DNA of 64,000 bases from Kitasatospora viridis (GCF_007829815.1 NZ_VIWT01000009.1:246730-310729), one strand, 5' to 3'; positions 50,536 to 59,473 are shown, counted from the first letter of the stretch. The notes: generated by a model not told the origin, from the letters alone. Translations and numbers: made by a program.

Positions 50536-52482
50536 TTTGAGTGGTCTGGAGCGGTATCGGGCTGCGGGCACGCGAGTTCAGGTGTTCTGCTGCTGTGGCC
50601 CGGGCTGACTGGGCATCATGCGGGCATGTACGTGCGGAAGACCCAGCGGCGGAACAAGGACGGCAGCGTTGTTCGGTACGTGCAGCTGGCCACGAACCGG
50701 CGGGTGGGCGGCACGACGCAGGCTGACGTGCTGCTCAACCTCGGGCGGGAGGACAAGCTTGATTTGGACTCCCTGCGGCGTCTGGTCGCGTCCTTGAACC
50801 GCTACCTCGGCGACACGGACGTGGACGTCGCCGAGCCGCTGGGCGTCGAGGGTGGCCCGCTGGAGGTGGTGGCCTCCCGCCCGCTCGGTGCGGTCTGGCT
50901 GCTGGACGGCCTGTGGAAGCTGCTGGGCATCGACCAGGCCCTGGCCAAGGTGCTGGACGCGCGCCGGTTTCGCACGGACGTGGAGCGGGCGCTGTTCGCG
51001 CTGGTCGCCAACCGGGCGGTGGCACCGGACTCCAAGCGGGCCGCGAGTGAGTGGGCGAGTCGGGACGTGGTGATCCCCGGCGCGGGTGAGATCGCCGAAC
51101 AGCACGCCTACCGGGCCATGGATCTGCTCGTCGGCGAAGACACCCAATCCGCCGTGCAGGAAGCGGTGTTCTTCGCCGCGGCGAACCTCCTCGACCTAGA
51201 GGTCGACCTGATCTTCTTCGACACCACCAGCACCTACTTCGAACGCGACGACGCCGACACCGCGGACGGGGCCCTTCGCCGCTACGGGCACTCCAAGGAC
51301 CACCGCAAGGACCTCCCGCAGGTCGTGATCGGCCTGGCCGTCACTCGCGAGGGCATCCCGGTCCGCTGCTGGACCTGGGCCGGGAACACGAGCGACCAGA
51401 GCGTGATCGAGCAGGTCAAAGCCGATCTGCGGGCCTGGCGCCTGGGCCGGGTGGTCACCGTCACCGACTCCGGCTTCTCCGGCGAGGCCAACCTCGCCTG
51501 CCTCGCCCGCGCCGGCGGGCACTACATCACCGGCGTCAAGATGCGCGAAGGCTCCGCAAAAGCTGCCGAGGCCCTCGCCAGGCAGGGCCGCTACCAGCAC
51601 GTCCGGGACAACCTGCGGGTCAAGGAGGTCCGCCTGGACTCCGATCCCGGCAGACGCTGGATCATCTGCCACAACCCCGCCGAAGCCGAACGGGACAAGC
51701 TTCGGCGCGAGCAGCAACTCCAGGCGATCACCGAAGAACTCGACCGGATCGCCGCCGCCCGCGCGGCGGACGCCAAGAAGGCCAGGGAGCGCGCCGCCAA
51801 GGCCGGCCTCAAGCGAGCCGTCATGCCGTCCGACGCGCCCCACCGCAAGGCCGAGTGCGCACTGCGGGACCACCCCTCCCTCGGCCGCTGGCTCAAGCAG
51901 TCCACGACCGGCCGACTGTCCATCGACCGCGCCAAGGCCAAGACCGAGGCCAACCTCGACGGGAAGTACCTGCTGGCCACGTCCGACCCGGACCTGACGG
52001 CCGAGGATGTCGCACTCGGCTACAAGAACCTCCTGGAAGCCGAACGAGCCTTCCGCACCATGAAGTCGACCTTGTATCTGCGGCCGGTCTACCACCGCCT
52101 CGACGACCGCATCCGCGCTCACGTCCTGCTCTGCTGGCTCGCGCTGCTACTGATCCGCGTCGCCGAACGCCGCACCGACCTCACCTGGCGGACCATCAGA
52201 ACCGAACTGCAGCGCATCCATCAGGTCACCCTCGCCGGGCCCGCCGGACGGCTCGAACAGACCACCCAGACCACCGACACCCACGAGCGGATCTTCAAGA
52301 GCTGCGGCATCCCGATGCCGGCAAAGTTGAGCGGCCTCACCACCGCCGAATAGGCCCTGACCAGGACAAAGACCTGTCGGAGGCGTGGACACACGCCCCC
52401 GACGGCACCTCACGCCTATTCCCGCAGGTCACACCCGAAATCCGACATGATCGTGTGCCCGCCAACTGTCGAACTCGGGCTT
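50468..52482 (+). mobile_element. IS1634/IS1549-family insertion sequence
   Basis: A 2.0-kb element. The ends share AAGCCCG followed, after two mismatched bases, by the inverted 23-bp core TTCGACAGTTGGCGGGCACA plus CGA (core 50477-50499 and 52451-52473). It contains one long transposase gene. No convincing target duplication is visible at either candidate boundary. It lies in the zinc-ribbon gene at the right edge of the island. Confidence 0.8.
50626..52353 (+). CDS. IS1634-family DDE transposase
   Basis: A 575-aa transposase starts at ATG 50626. N-terminal features are MYVRKTQRRNKDGSVVRYVQL and SLNRYLG. The DDE core shows Asp in IFFDTTSTYFE, Asp in VTVTDSGFSGEAN and Glu in YKNLLEAERAFRTMK (the Y-x-x-x-E-x-x-F-R motif near the C-terminal end, as in IS4-superfamily elements). 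The intact frame suggests the element may be active. Its C-terminus (RIFKSCGIPMPAKLSGL) is typical of the group. Confidence 0.88.
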   Translation: MYVRKTQRRNKDGSVVRYVQLATNRRVGGTTQADVLLNLGREDKLDLDSLRRLVASLNRYLGDTDVDVAEPLGVEGGPLEVVASRPLGAVWLLDGLWKLLGIDQALAKVLDARRFRTDVERALFALVANRAVAPDSKRAASEWASRDVVIPGAGEIAEQHAYRAMDLLVGEDTQSAVQEAVFFAAANLLDLEVDLIFFDTTSTYFERDDADTADGALRRYGHSKDHRKDLPQVVIGLAVTREGIPVRCWTWAGNTSDQSVIEQVKADLRAWRLGRVVTVTDSGFSGEANLACLARAGGHYITGVKMREGSAKAAEALARQGRYQHVRDNLRVKEVRLDSDPGRRWIICHNPAEAERDKLRREQQLQAITEELDRIAAARAADAKKARERAAKAGLKRAVMPSDAPHRKAECALRDHPSLGRWLKQSTTGRLSIDRAKAKTEANLDGKYLLATSDPDLTAEDVALGYKNLLEAERAFRTMKSTLYLRPVYHRLDDRIRAHVLLCWLALLLIRVAERRTDLTWRTIRTELQRIHQVTLAGPAGRLEQTTQTTDTHERIFKSCGIPMPAKLSGLTTAE

Positions 52483-52565
52483 ACCAGGGCCGTCACGCCG
52501 CGATGAAACTCGGCTGCCTTGACTGCGGGGCGAATGCCTCAACTCCGACCACCGCCGCAGGATGA
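52476..52565 (+). pseudogene. 3' remnant of the interrupted zinc-ribbon gene
   Basis: The frame reads RAYQGRHAAMKLGCLDCGANASTPTTAAG and a stop at 52565, with one more CxxC pair. It has no start codon of its own and fits as the original end of the 49891 gene on the far side of the IS. Confidence 0.45.
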
Positions 52566-52725
52566 GCAGCGAGGAACTCGCCTGCCGCGGAGCGGAACAT
52601 AGTCCAGCGAGGTGCCTCAGCGTCCACGTCATGAACACAGGGTCCGGACTGGCGGGTTGTACTGCTACCGGCTTTTCGGCAAAACCCGGCGAACCCCTGC
52701 GGTCACAGCGCTAGGCTTGCCGGTC

Positions 52726-53328
52726 GTGGACGACTCGGGGGTACCACCGGCGCTGGCGAGGGCGAAGGCCCGCAGGCGGGGAATGCTCTACTTCGGCGTG
52801 GTTTGTGGCGCTGACGCTCGGGCCGGCGCTCTGGGTGCGGCCTGGCTCCGGATCCGCCGTTCGTGCCTCTTCGTGGCCTTCGTGGGCGGGCTGCTGCGAT
52901 GCTGGCTGCCACGACCTGTTCGGCCCGGGGGCCGCTGCGCGTGCACGAGGCCGCCCGAACCTGCTGACCGCCCGGACCGGGACCGGCGAGCGGACCGTCG
53001 ACCTCGGGCAGATCGCGCGGATCAGCAGCTTCGAGTTCCTCTCCCGCGGCACGTACGATTCGCCCGCGCTCATCGTGAAGGACCGCCGAGGAGTGCGGCT
53101 CGGCGTGTGACCACCCTGGAGGGCTACCGGCTGGTCCGCGACGCCGTGGAGCGCCAGGCGGCCATGCCGGTAGTCCCGGCGCCGCGGATCTCCCGCACTG
53201 CCCGCCGCATCCTCGACCGAGGCCCTGCCCGCTTGGTGGGAGTTCCTCCGGGGCTGGGCGTACTCCTGTACGGGACGGCCGTCGGCGTGGCCTGCCTGAT
53301 CGTCGCGCTGGAGGTCGCCCGGACCTGA
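52726..53328 (+). pseudogene. PH-like membrane protein with multiple frameshifts
   Basis: Fragments in different frames join into one protein: DSGVPPALARAKARRRGMLYFGVV (frame 1), ALTLGPALW (frame 2), FVAFVGGLLR (frame 1), then TGTGERTVDLGQIARISSFEFLSRGTYDSPALIVKDRRGVRLGV (frame 2), and VTTLEGYRLVRDAVERQ to the end (frame 1). The PH-like core and the final helix (GVLLYGTAVGVACLIVALEV) are recognisable. At least three frame changes mean a decayed gene, or several base errors in the assembly. Confidence 0.6.
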
Positions 53329-53434
53329 CCGTGGCACGGGAGGCGGCGGCCGACGCGGGCGCCTCCGCGAACGGGTCGCGCCGCGGAGGCGGTCCGATGG
53401 GCCGTCAGCTTCGTTCGCCTCGGCCCGGGTCCGG

Positions 53435-53699
53435 CTAGTTCACGTAGAGGTCGGCCTCGCCGAGGATGCCGGAGCCGGTGAAGCCGGGTTGACGGGGTCC
53501 AGGTGCAGTAGAAGGCGGTCCACTGGTGGTTGGTGACGCCGAGGCTGCCCATGCTCTGGCACTGGTCCTGGTAGTAGTACTCGGCGTGCCAGGTGTAACC
53601 GGGCGCGGGGGCCGGGGCGGCCTCGGCGGTGCCGGCGGCCACCAGGCCGGCGCCGAGCGCGAGGGCGAGCGCTGCTGCGGTACGGAGACGTCGCGTCAT
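53435..53699 (-). pseudogene. Small secreted protein with a frameshift near 53500
   Basis: ATG 53699 opens a signal peptide (RLRTAAALALALGAGLVAAGTAEA) and a mature part YTWHAEYYYQDQCQSMGSLGVTNHQWTAFYCTWTP. After this point the frame shifts by one base, and the sensible continuation PGFTGSGILGEADLYVN ends at 53435. The original would be about 87 aa. The neighbouring 52726 gene is also frameshifted, so both may reflect local sequence errors or decay. Confidence 0.6.
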
Positions 53700-53895
53700 G
53701 GTGCGGGGCCTTTCGGTTGTGGGGGAGGGGAGTTGGGGTGCGGACTCCGCCGTGGCGGGGTCGGAAGAAGGCTAGTGAACTGGTCTGGACCAGTCAATGG
53801 GTTCCATTCATCTCAGCTCACCGGGCGGCGATCTCTCAAGATTCCGGGAGGGCAGCTCTCAGACCCGTCAAAGACTGGTCTGGCCGACTGTCGGT

Positions 53896-55044
53896 ATGAC
53901 GTCGCTCCTCCATGTGCCAAGGTCAGGCCGAGTCGCCCGGTTCGTCCCGGCGAACGCGCGGGTCGGGACGGGCGGGCCCAGACGCGAGCGGGTCGTCACC
54001 CTCGACCTGATGCGCGGCTACTACGTGGCGATCCTCGCGGCGGTGCACCTCGACTACCTGCCCTCGCTGCTCGGGGACGTGGACGGACGGGGTTCGCTGC
54101 TGGTCTCCGAGGCGGAGAACTTCTTCCTGATCGCCGGACTGCTGGTCGGCATGCTGCGCCGGCGCGACCTGGAGCGGCACGGGGCGGCGCGGATGGCGCG
54201 CAACTCCTGGCAGCGGGCCGGCCGGCTGTACCTGGTCGCCGTGACGCTGACCCTGCTGTTCACCTGCATCGGACGGCTGGCCGCGGCACGCGGCGTCACC
54301 GCGGTCAAGGTCGGCCTGGACACCGGCTCCTCCCCGGCGGCCCTGCTCTGGCGGGCCGCGATGCTGCGCTACACCTACGGCTGGGCCGACTTCCTCACCT
54401 TCTACGTGCCGATGTTCCTGCTGGTGCCGCTGGCCGTCTGGCTGCTCTCCCGCCGGCTCGCCGCGCTGGTGGTGCTGCTCGCGTACGCCGGCTACGTGCT
54501 GCCCTCGCAGTTCGCCACCGGCGCCGCCAGCCCGTTCCTGCAGTGGGGCGTCTACTTCTTCCTGGGCACCGTGGCCGGCTACCACTGGGACGACCTGCGC
54601 GGCTGGGTCGGACGCCTGGCACCGCGCCGGCGGCTGACGCTGCGCTGGGCCCTGGTGCTGGCCGCCGTGCTGATCTACGCCGCCGGCACCGTGCTGCTCT
54701 ACCACCCGGAGTGGACCAGCTCGCCGCTGTACAACGAGCTGTTCCAGAACAACCGGCTGGGCCTGCTGCGCCCGGTGATCGCACCGGTCAGCGCGGCCGG
54801 GACCTACGTGCTCATCCGCCGTTTCGAGGCCCCGATCGCGCGCACGGTCGGCAAGGTGCTGCTGCCCTTCGGCCGCAACTCGCTCTACGTCTACGTGGCG
54901 CAGAGCTTCTTCATCTTCCTGGTGCCCTTCGTCTTCGGGCCGCGCGGCTTCTGGTTCAACACCAGCGTCGACCTGACGATCATCGCTGTCGTCTTCTGCG
55001 CCGTGCGCACCCGCTTCCTGGCCTTCCTGCTACCGGGAGCCTGA
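53896..55044 (+). CDS. OpgC/acyltransferase-3-like membrane protein
   Basis: A 382-aa integral membrane protein starts at ATG 53896 (no ribosome site, so the start is uncertain). The start of the conserved region, RVVTLDLMRGYYVAILAAVHLDYLP, is the OpgC signature (D-x-x-R-G), followed by about ten helices (FFLIAGLLVGML, LVPLAVWLL, LVLAAVLIYAAGTVLLY and LFIFLVPFVFGPRGFW). OpgC-type enzymes attach acyl (succinyl) groups to periplasmic glucans or cell-surface polymers; in actinobacteria the acceptor is unknown. It has no operon partner. Confidence 0.75.
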   Translation: MTSLLHVPRSGRVARFVPANARVGTGGPRRERVVTLDLMRGYYVAILAAVHLDYLPSLLGDVDGRGSLLVSEAENFFLIAGLLVGMLRRRDLERHGAARMARNSWQRAGRLYLVAVTLTLLFTCIGRLAAARGVTAVKVGLDTGSSPAALLWRAAMLRYTYGWADFLTFYVPMFLLVPLAVWLLSRRLAALVVLLAYAGYVLPSQFATGAASPFLQWGVYFFLGTVAGYHWDDLRGWVGRLAPRRRLTLRWALVLAAVLIYAAGTVLLYHPEWTSSPLYNELFQNNRLGLLRPVIAPVSAAGTYVLIRRFEAPIARTVGKVLLPFGRNSLYVYVAQSFFIFLVPFVFGPRGFWFNTSVDLTIIAVVFCAVRTRFLAFLLPGA

Positions 55045-55050
55045 CCGGTC

Positions 55051-55425
55051 CTAAGACTGCGGCGCGCTCTCGACGAACTCCAGGAGGTTGCCGACCGGGT
55101 CCTGGGTGTAGAACCGGCGGCTGGGCGGCAGGGTCTCGTCCCACACCACCAGGGCGCCGAGCTCGCCGAGGCGGGTGGCGAACTCGTCGATCTCGCTGAC
55201 GGCGAGTCCGGGGTGGGCCTTGTGGGTGGGGCGGAACCCCTCCTCGATGCCGAGGTAGATGCGCACCCGTCCGCCGTCGGCGGCGAACCAGCAGCCGCCG
55301 GTGTCGGCGAGCGGGGCGGGCTTGGCGATCTCGGCCATCTGCAGCACGTCGCCGTAGAACGCCCGCAGCAGCGGCTCGGTGCCGGGCGGCGCGGCGAGTT
55401 GGACGTGGTCGAGCGCGGTGATCAT
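55051..55425 (-). CDS. VOC/glyoxalase-family protein
   Basis: A 124-aa single VOC domain: ITALDHVQLAAPPGTEPLLRAFY with His6 as metal ligand, Glu in AVSEIDE, and the C-terminal RRFYTQDPVGNLLEFVE with the Asn-x-x-Glu ending common to VOC proteins. Members are dioxygenases, glyoxalases, or antibiotic-binding resistance proteins. The short length and single domain mean it dimerises. It lies 48 bp upstream of the MgtC/SapB gene end on the same strand, but has its own start. Confidence 0.82.
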   Translation of the reverse strand: MITALDHVQLAAPPGTEPLLRAFYGDVLQMAEIAKPAPLADTGGCWFAADGGRVRIYLGIEEGFRPTHKAHPGLAVSEIDEFATRLGELGALVVWDETLPPSRRFYTQDPVGNLLEFVESAPQS

Positions 55426-55473
55426 GGATGTCTCTTTCCGGGGTAGGGATTTCGGGGGTCGGAGCGCGCCCGG

Positions 55474-56205
55474 TCAGGCGAGCGCCTCCTGCTCGGTGCG
55501 GTCGGGCTCCTCCTCCAGGTGCCAGTGCAGGTCCTGGATGCCCGGTTCGAGCGAGAGCCGGGAGACCACCTGCTCCAGCGCCGCGGCGACGTCGCCGGTG
55601 ATGGCGACCGTGGCCCGCAGGCTGGCGGTGTCCTCGCGCTCCCGGCGGGCCCGCAGGCCGGTCGGGGCCAGGCCGGAGCCGGCGAGCGCCTGCAGCAGCA
55701 GGGCGCGGACGTGGCTCTCGGAGCGGCGGTCGCACCGCAGGTGGACGGTGGCGCGGACGGTGGCGTCCGGGTCGGTCCCGCTCGCGGGCGCCCGGTCGAG
55801 CAGCCGGCCGGCCGGGCGCAGCACGAGGTGCACGGCGAGCACGGTGAGCGTGCCGAGCAGGGCCAGGTCGAGGTGCCCGGAGGCGGCCAGCACGCCGACG
55901 GCGGCGGAGCACCACAGGGTGGCCGCGGTGTTGAGGCCGCGCACCCCGGCTCCGTCGCGCAGGATGACGCCGCCGCCGAGGAAGCCGATGCCGGAGACCA
56001 CGTAGGAGGCGACCCGGGTGGGGCTGGTGGCGTCGCCGACGGCCTCGCTGTAGAGCACGAACAGGGTGGCGCCGGCGGCGACGAGGGCGTTGGTGCGCAG
56101 GCCGGCCATCCGGGCGCGCCACTGGCGCTCGACGCCGATCAGGGCGCCGCAGCCGACGCCGGTGGCGAGGCGGGTGAGGAAGTCGAGGGTGGTCAGGGTG
56201 TGCAC
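55474..56205 (-). CDS. MgtC/SapB-family membrane protein under an M-box riboswitch
   Basis: A 243-aa protein starts at GTG 56205, chosen because AAGGAGGTG sits 5-6 bases upstream; the frame extends upstream to 56271 without a ribosome site. The N-terminal four-helix MgtC core is present (ATGVGCGALIGVERQWRARMAGLRTNALVAAGATLFVLYSEAV, SYVVSGIGFLGGGVILRDG, GLNTAATLWCSAAVGVLAASG), with a C-terminal ACT-like domain of about 100 residues (ATVHLRCDRRSESHVRALLLQALAGSGL...). MgtC homologs help growth at low Mg2+ and may modulate ATP synthase. The M-box riboswitch 295-490 bp upstream of the start supports Mg2+ control. Confidence 0.9.
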   Translation of the reverse strand: MHTLTTLDFLTRLATGVGCGALIGVERQWRARMAGLRTNALVAAGATLFVLYSEAVGDATSPTRVASYVVSGIGFLGGGVILRDGAGVRGLNTAATLWCSAAVGVLAASGHLDLALLGTLTVLAVHLVLRPAGRLLDRAPASGTDPDATVRATVHLRCDRRSESHVRALLLQALAGSGLAPTGLRARREREDTASLRATVAITGDVAAALEQVVSRLSLEPGIQDLHWHLEEEPDRTEQEALA

Positions 56206-56463
56206 GGGGGCACCTCCTTGTCGGGAGGGCGGCCGCCGGGCGCGCACCACCGGGACCCGCGGCGGCGGCACCGCGCGGGTCTGACGCTCCGTCAGAAGAG
56301 CGTGCAGGGAGGGTGGTTATCGCATGCCGACGGAGAACGAGGACAGGCGGGGGCAGGGGCTACTGTGGCCCGGACTACTGCAATCCATGTCTCTCGCCTC
56401 CTCCCGGTCGCACGCGCCCCGTGGCGCGCGTCATCGACTCGGCAAGGAGTTCACCGGCGCAGC

Positions 56464-56484
56464 CGCGATGCGCGGCCGCAGTGG
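56464..56484 (-). terminator. Strong hairpin in the MgtC leader, possible riboswitch expression platform
   Basis: On the minus strand GCGGCCGCG-CAT-CGCGGCTGC forms a 9-bp stem (one G-U) with a 3-nt loop, just downstream of the M-box. It could be the Mg2+-dependent terminator that the riboswitch controls. The 56272-56463 part of the leader holds another short hairpin (TCTGACG-CTC-CGTCAGA at 56280-56296) and no gene. Confidence 0.4.
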
Positions 56485-56499
56485 TGCCGGTTCACCCCA

Positions 56500-56690
56500 A
56501 CTCGTCAGAGCTTTGGCACTCCACGGCGTGATCCCTGCCCCGACCGCCGGCCGGGGGCCCATAGCGGGGCGCGGGAAGCCACTTGGGGTCAACCCTTAAG
56601 TCGGGAAGACCTGTCCTGAACCTGGGCGTCTCTCGACGTCGTCGGGTCAGTGGCCTGTGTCCGTGAAGACGCCTCACCGAACGAGGTGCC
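56500..56690 (-). ncRNA. M-box (ykoK-type) Mg2+ riboswitch
   Basis: Read on the minus strand, the sequence matches the M-box core in order: GGTGAGGCGTCTTCACGG, ACACAGGCCACTG, GACGACGTCGAGAGACGC, TCTTCCCGACTTAAGGG, TTGACCCCAAGTGGC and, at the 3' side, GTGCCAAAGCTCTGACGAG, pairing back to CTCGTT at the 5' side. M-box RNAs sense Mg2+ and turn off Mg2+-uptake or mgtC genes when Mg2+ is high. The downstream MgtC/SapB gene on the same strand is the expected target. Confidence 0.9.
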
Positions 56691-56794
56691 TTTCAAACCT
56701 CGCCAAGCCTAGACCCGATCCGGCGGGTCACTAAACACCTTTACGAAGTCTTGACCTTTTCCCCGGTGTTCGAGCACCCGGGTCGGTGGTCGGG

Positions 56795-57661
56795 TCAGGC
56801 TCGGCCGGGGGCGCGCCGGGCGCCGAACCACCTGCCCAGCCGGGACAGCTGACGGGTGCCCAGGAGGCCGAGCAGTGTCACCCCGACGCCGGCCACGCAG
56901 TCCAGCAGGTAGTGGTTGGCCGTGCCCATCACCACGACGGCGATGGTCGCGGGGTAGAGCAGCCCGAGCACGCGGAGCACGCGGTTGCGGCTGTGCCGGA
57001 AGACCAGCAGCCCGCACCACAGGGCCCAGCCGACGTGCAGGCTCGGCATCGCCGCGTAGTCGTTGGTCATCGCGGCGAGCCCCTTCGGCACGCCGCCCCC
57101 GCCGCTCCACCAGCCGAGCGAGGAGTGCAGGGCCAGCACGTCGACGAACCCTGACGAGTTGTCGAGCAGTCGTGGCGGCGCGGTCGGGAACGCGATGAAC
57201 CCGACCAGCCCGAGGGTCGTCGTCAGCACCAGCCAGGTGCGGGCGCGCACGTAGTGCTCGCGGCGGTAGCGCCACAGCCAGAACAGCACGCCCGCCGTGA
57301 CCGCGTAGTGCAGCGTGGCGTAGGCGAAGTCGGCGGGCACGCCCAGGCAGGGGTGCTGCGCGAAGAGGCGGTTGAGCCAGTGCTCGGGGCTCAGGCCCAG
57401 GGCCCGCTCGCCGGCGAGCAGGTCACGGCCGTGCTGCTGGGCCTGCGGCAGGCTGCTGCTGGCGAGCAGGCGGCTGCCGTCGTAGGCCGCGTACACCAGC
57501 AGCAGCAGTTCCCACCGGGCGCGGCGCCACCACGGCCGCCGCGCCGCGGCGGCCGGCAGTGCTTCGAGTGACGGCGCTTCGAGAGGTGGTGCGGCGGGTC
57601 CGTCGAGCCCGCCGGGTGCCGTGTCGATCGTGGCACCGGGCTGGGCGTAGTCGTTCTTCAG
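56795..57661 (-). CDS. PAP2-family phosphatase, probable CTG start
   Basis: A 288-aa membrane phosphatase. The ribosome site AAGGAGGGG stands 7-8 bases before a CTG at 57661; no ATG, GTG or TTG in this frame fits that ribosome site, so a CTG start is likely. Six helices carry the PAP2 motifs: SSGFVDV..., MPSLHVGWALW (the S-x-x-x-H with MPSLH), and AVVVMGTANHYLLDCVAG (H-x-x-x-D). Such lipid phosphatases recycle undecaprenyl or phosphatidic-acid phosphates. It is convergent with nothing nearby and diverges from the 58064 gene. Confidence 0.8.
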   Translation of the reverse strand: MKNDYAQPGATIDTAPGGLDGPAAPPLEAPSLEALPAAAARRPWWRRARWELLLLVYAAYDGSRLLASSSLPQAQQHGRDLLAGERALGLSPEHWLNRLFAQHPCLGVPADFAYATLHYAVTAGVLFWLWRYRREHYVRARTWLVLTTTLGLVGFIAFPTAPPRLLDNSSGFVDVLALHSSLGWWSGGGGVPKGLAAMTNDYAAMPSLHVGWALWCGLLVFRHSRNRVLRVLGLLYPATIAVVVMGTANHYLLDCVAGVGVTLLGLLGTRQLSRLGRWFGARRAPGRA

Positions 57662-58063
57662 CGTGATCCCCTCCTTGAGCGCGTGAGCTCCGGGGCGGCT
57701 GGTTTCACGTGCTGACGACCCGGCAGGGTTGTGGACACGCCGAACCGGACCTCCATGCTTCCCCCGCTTCCGCCGACCGCCGCGGCACTCGTTCGTGTGC
57801 TTCACGCGCGACTGGATCTTAACTCTTGGCAGGACTGCCACGTGTGCGGCCACCCGGTGCGAACGCCGCCCCCCATATCCCCCATGACCTGCGGCCCGGC
57901 CGACGCGCCAGTCTGACATGTGCCCGGCGAGCCGGAGGCCGTGACACGCCAGGGCCGGCCGCCGGTCAGTTCCCCGGCCGTGCGCGGTACTTGACGGCCG
58001 CGCGGCGCAGCCCGCACGCTCGGCGGTCTTGGCGGTCTTGGCGCACGAGTCCGGAGGGGTGCG

Positions 58064-58693
58064 ATGGCACGGGGCGAAGGTGGCCGGCGGGTCCGGCGGG
58101 TGCTGTTCGTCGCGCTGGGCGTGTCGGTGGGGCTCTGCGCGGCCCTGGCGGTGGCGGTCGCGGCGCTCGCGGTGCGGGTCGACGGGCACAGCATGCAGCC
58201 GACGCTGGCCAACGGGCAGCGCCTGCTGACCGTCCCGGGCACGGGCGGCACGGCGCGCCGGTTCGACGTGGTGCTGCTGCGCGCCCCCGGGCGGGACACC
58301 ACCATCGTGAAGCGGGTGATCGGCCTGCCCGGCGACCGGGTGGAGATCGACTCGACCCCGCAGGACCCGTTCACCGTGCTGGTCCAGCCCGGCGGCAGCG
58401 GCCAGTGGTACCGGGTGGACCAGTCGACCTGGCCGGGGCAGGCGCACCGGAGCAGCAACTGCTGCCAGCCGGACGGCCGCCGGGACGCGACCGCGCACGC
58501 GCAGGCGGTGCCGCCGGGCAAGCTGTTCTTCCTGGGCGACAACCCCGACGGCTCCGACGACGCGCGCAGCTACGGCTGGGGCGACCTGGCCACCGTCAGC
58601 GGCCGGATCGGCCTGCGGGTCTGGCCGCTGGGCGCGTTCGGCCCCCTGCCGACCGGCCCGACGCTGTCCCCGGTGCCGGCGCCCTCCGCCTGA
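58064..58693 (+). CDS. lepB: Signal peptidase I
   Basis: A 209-aa type I signal peptidase starts at ATG 58064 behind GGAGGGG. One N-terminal transmembrane helix (VLFVALGVSVGLCAALAVAVAAL), then the catalytic Ser43 in DGHSMQPTL, Lys83 in TIVKRVIGLPGD, and the box FFLGDNPDGSDDARSYG (the GDN-x-x-x-S-x-D-S/A-R motif). It cuts signal peptides after export. Streptomyces carry several paralogs; this one is a stand-alone copy, not in the usual rplS cluster. The 57662-58063 stretch upstream has no gene. Confidence 0.88.
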   Translation: MARGEGGRRVRRVLFVALGVSVGLCAALAVAVAALAVRVDGHSMQPTLANGQRLLTVPGTGGTARRFDVVLLRAPGRDTTIVKRVIGLPGDRVEIDSTPQDPFTVLVQPGGSGQWYRVDQSTWPGQAHRSSNCCQPDGRRDATAHAQAVPPGKLFFLGDNPDGSDDARSYGWGDLATVSGRIGLRVWPLGAFGPLPTGPTLSPVPAPSA

Positions 58694-58804
58694 AGCGGGA
58701 ATTCGCCGAGCGGAAAAGCGATACGGGGCGTAGCGGAAATGGCAGCCGGAAAGGGATCAGCGGAACCGGATAAACGAAACGGCGGGTAGCGGAATTCGGT
58801 GCCG
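58694..58804. repeat. Short AGCGGAA repeats between lepB and the TetR gene
   Basis: AGCGGAA recurs several times with 10-30 bp spacing (for example near 58709, 58733 and 58758) in this gap between convergent genes. It is the only visible structure; no hairpin was found. Confidence 0.35.
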
Positions 58805-59473
58805 TCAGATTCCGGCCGGGGCAGGCGGTTCCGGCCCGGTCGGTTCCGCATCGGTCGGTTCCGGCTCGGGGTCGACCACCCCCGAGACCCGCATGACGAT
58901 CTCCGCGATCCGCCGCACCGCCTCGGCGCGCCCGGACTGCTCGGGGTCCGCCGAGGACTGGAGCAGGTGGCTCGCGGTGAGGCGCACCACGGCCTCCACG
59001 GCGAGCGAGCGGGAGAGCGGGTCGACGTCCGGCCAGACCTCCTCGGTGTAGCCGGTGAGCAGCTCGGAGACGGTGTCGAAGGCGGCGCCGGAGCGGGTGG
59101 TCAGGTAGGCGAGCAGCCCGTTCTCCTCGTCCCGATCGGCCGTCAGCACCGCTCTGAGCAGCGGGTTCACGTCCGCCTCGCGCAGGATGAAGCCGACGCC
59201 CGCCTCGGTGGCGGCGCGCAGCCGGCCGCGGTTGGCGTCGAGCTGCGCCAGGATGCCGAGCGCGATCCGGTCGAGCTCGCGGGTGAAGAGCTGCTGGCCC
59301 AGGCCCTCCTTGGAGCCGAACTCGTTGTAGACCGTCTGCCTGCTGACTCCGGCCACGGTCGCGATCTCGGTCATGTGCAGCCGGCGGAATCCGCGGTCGG
59401 CGATCAGTTCGGCGGCCGAGTCCAGCAGCCGATCGCGCACCGGGGACCTTTCGGGATCGCGGTACCAGGCCAT
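58805..59473 (-). CDS. TetR-family transcriptional regulator
   Basis: A 222-aa protein starts at ATG 59473. Residues 15-60 form the TetR HTH (AAELIADRGFRRLHMTEIATVAGVSRQTVYNEFGSKEGL). The rest is the usual all-helical ligand-binding domain, and the C-terminus is a long Pro/Glu/Thr tail (PEPEPTDAEPTGPEPPAPAG). It diverges from the six-gene DUF6230/DUF6114 operon, and a palindromic site overlaps the -35 box of that operon's promoter, so it is probably the repressor. Confidence 0.9.
   Translation of the reverse strand: MAWYRDPERSPVRDRLLDSAAELIADRGFRRLHMTEIATVAGVSRQTVYNEFGSKEGLGQQLFTRELDRIALGILAQLDANRGRLRAATEAGVGFILREADVNPLLRAVLTADRDEENGLLAYLTTRSGAAFDTVSELLTGYTEEVWPDVDPLSRSLAVEAVVRLTASHLLQSSADPEQSGRAEAVRRIAEIVMRVSGVVDPEPEPTDAEPTGPEPPAPAGI

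Noticed and set aside
50468..52482. Target-site duplication for the IS1634-like element.
   Set aside because: The flanking 5-6 bp differ at both candidate boundaries, so none is claimed.
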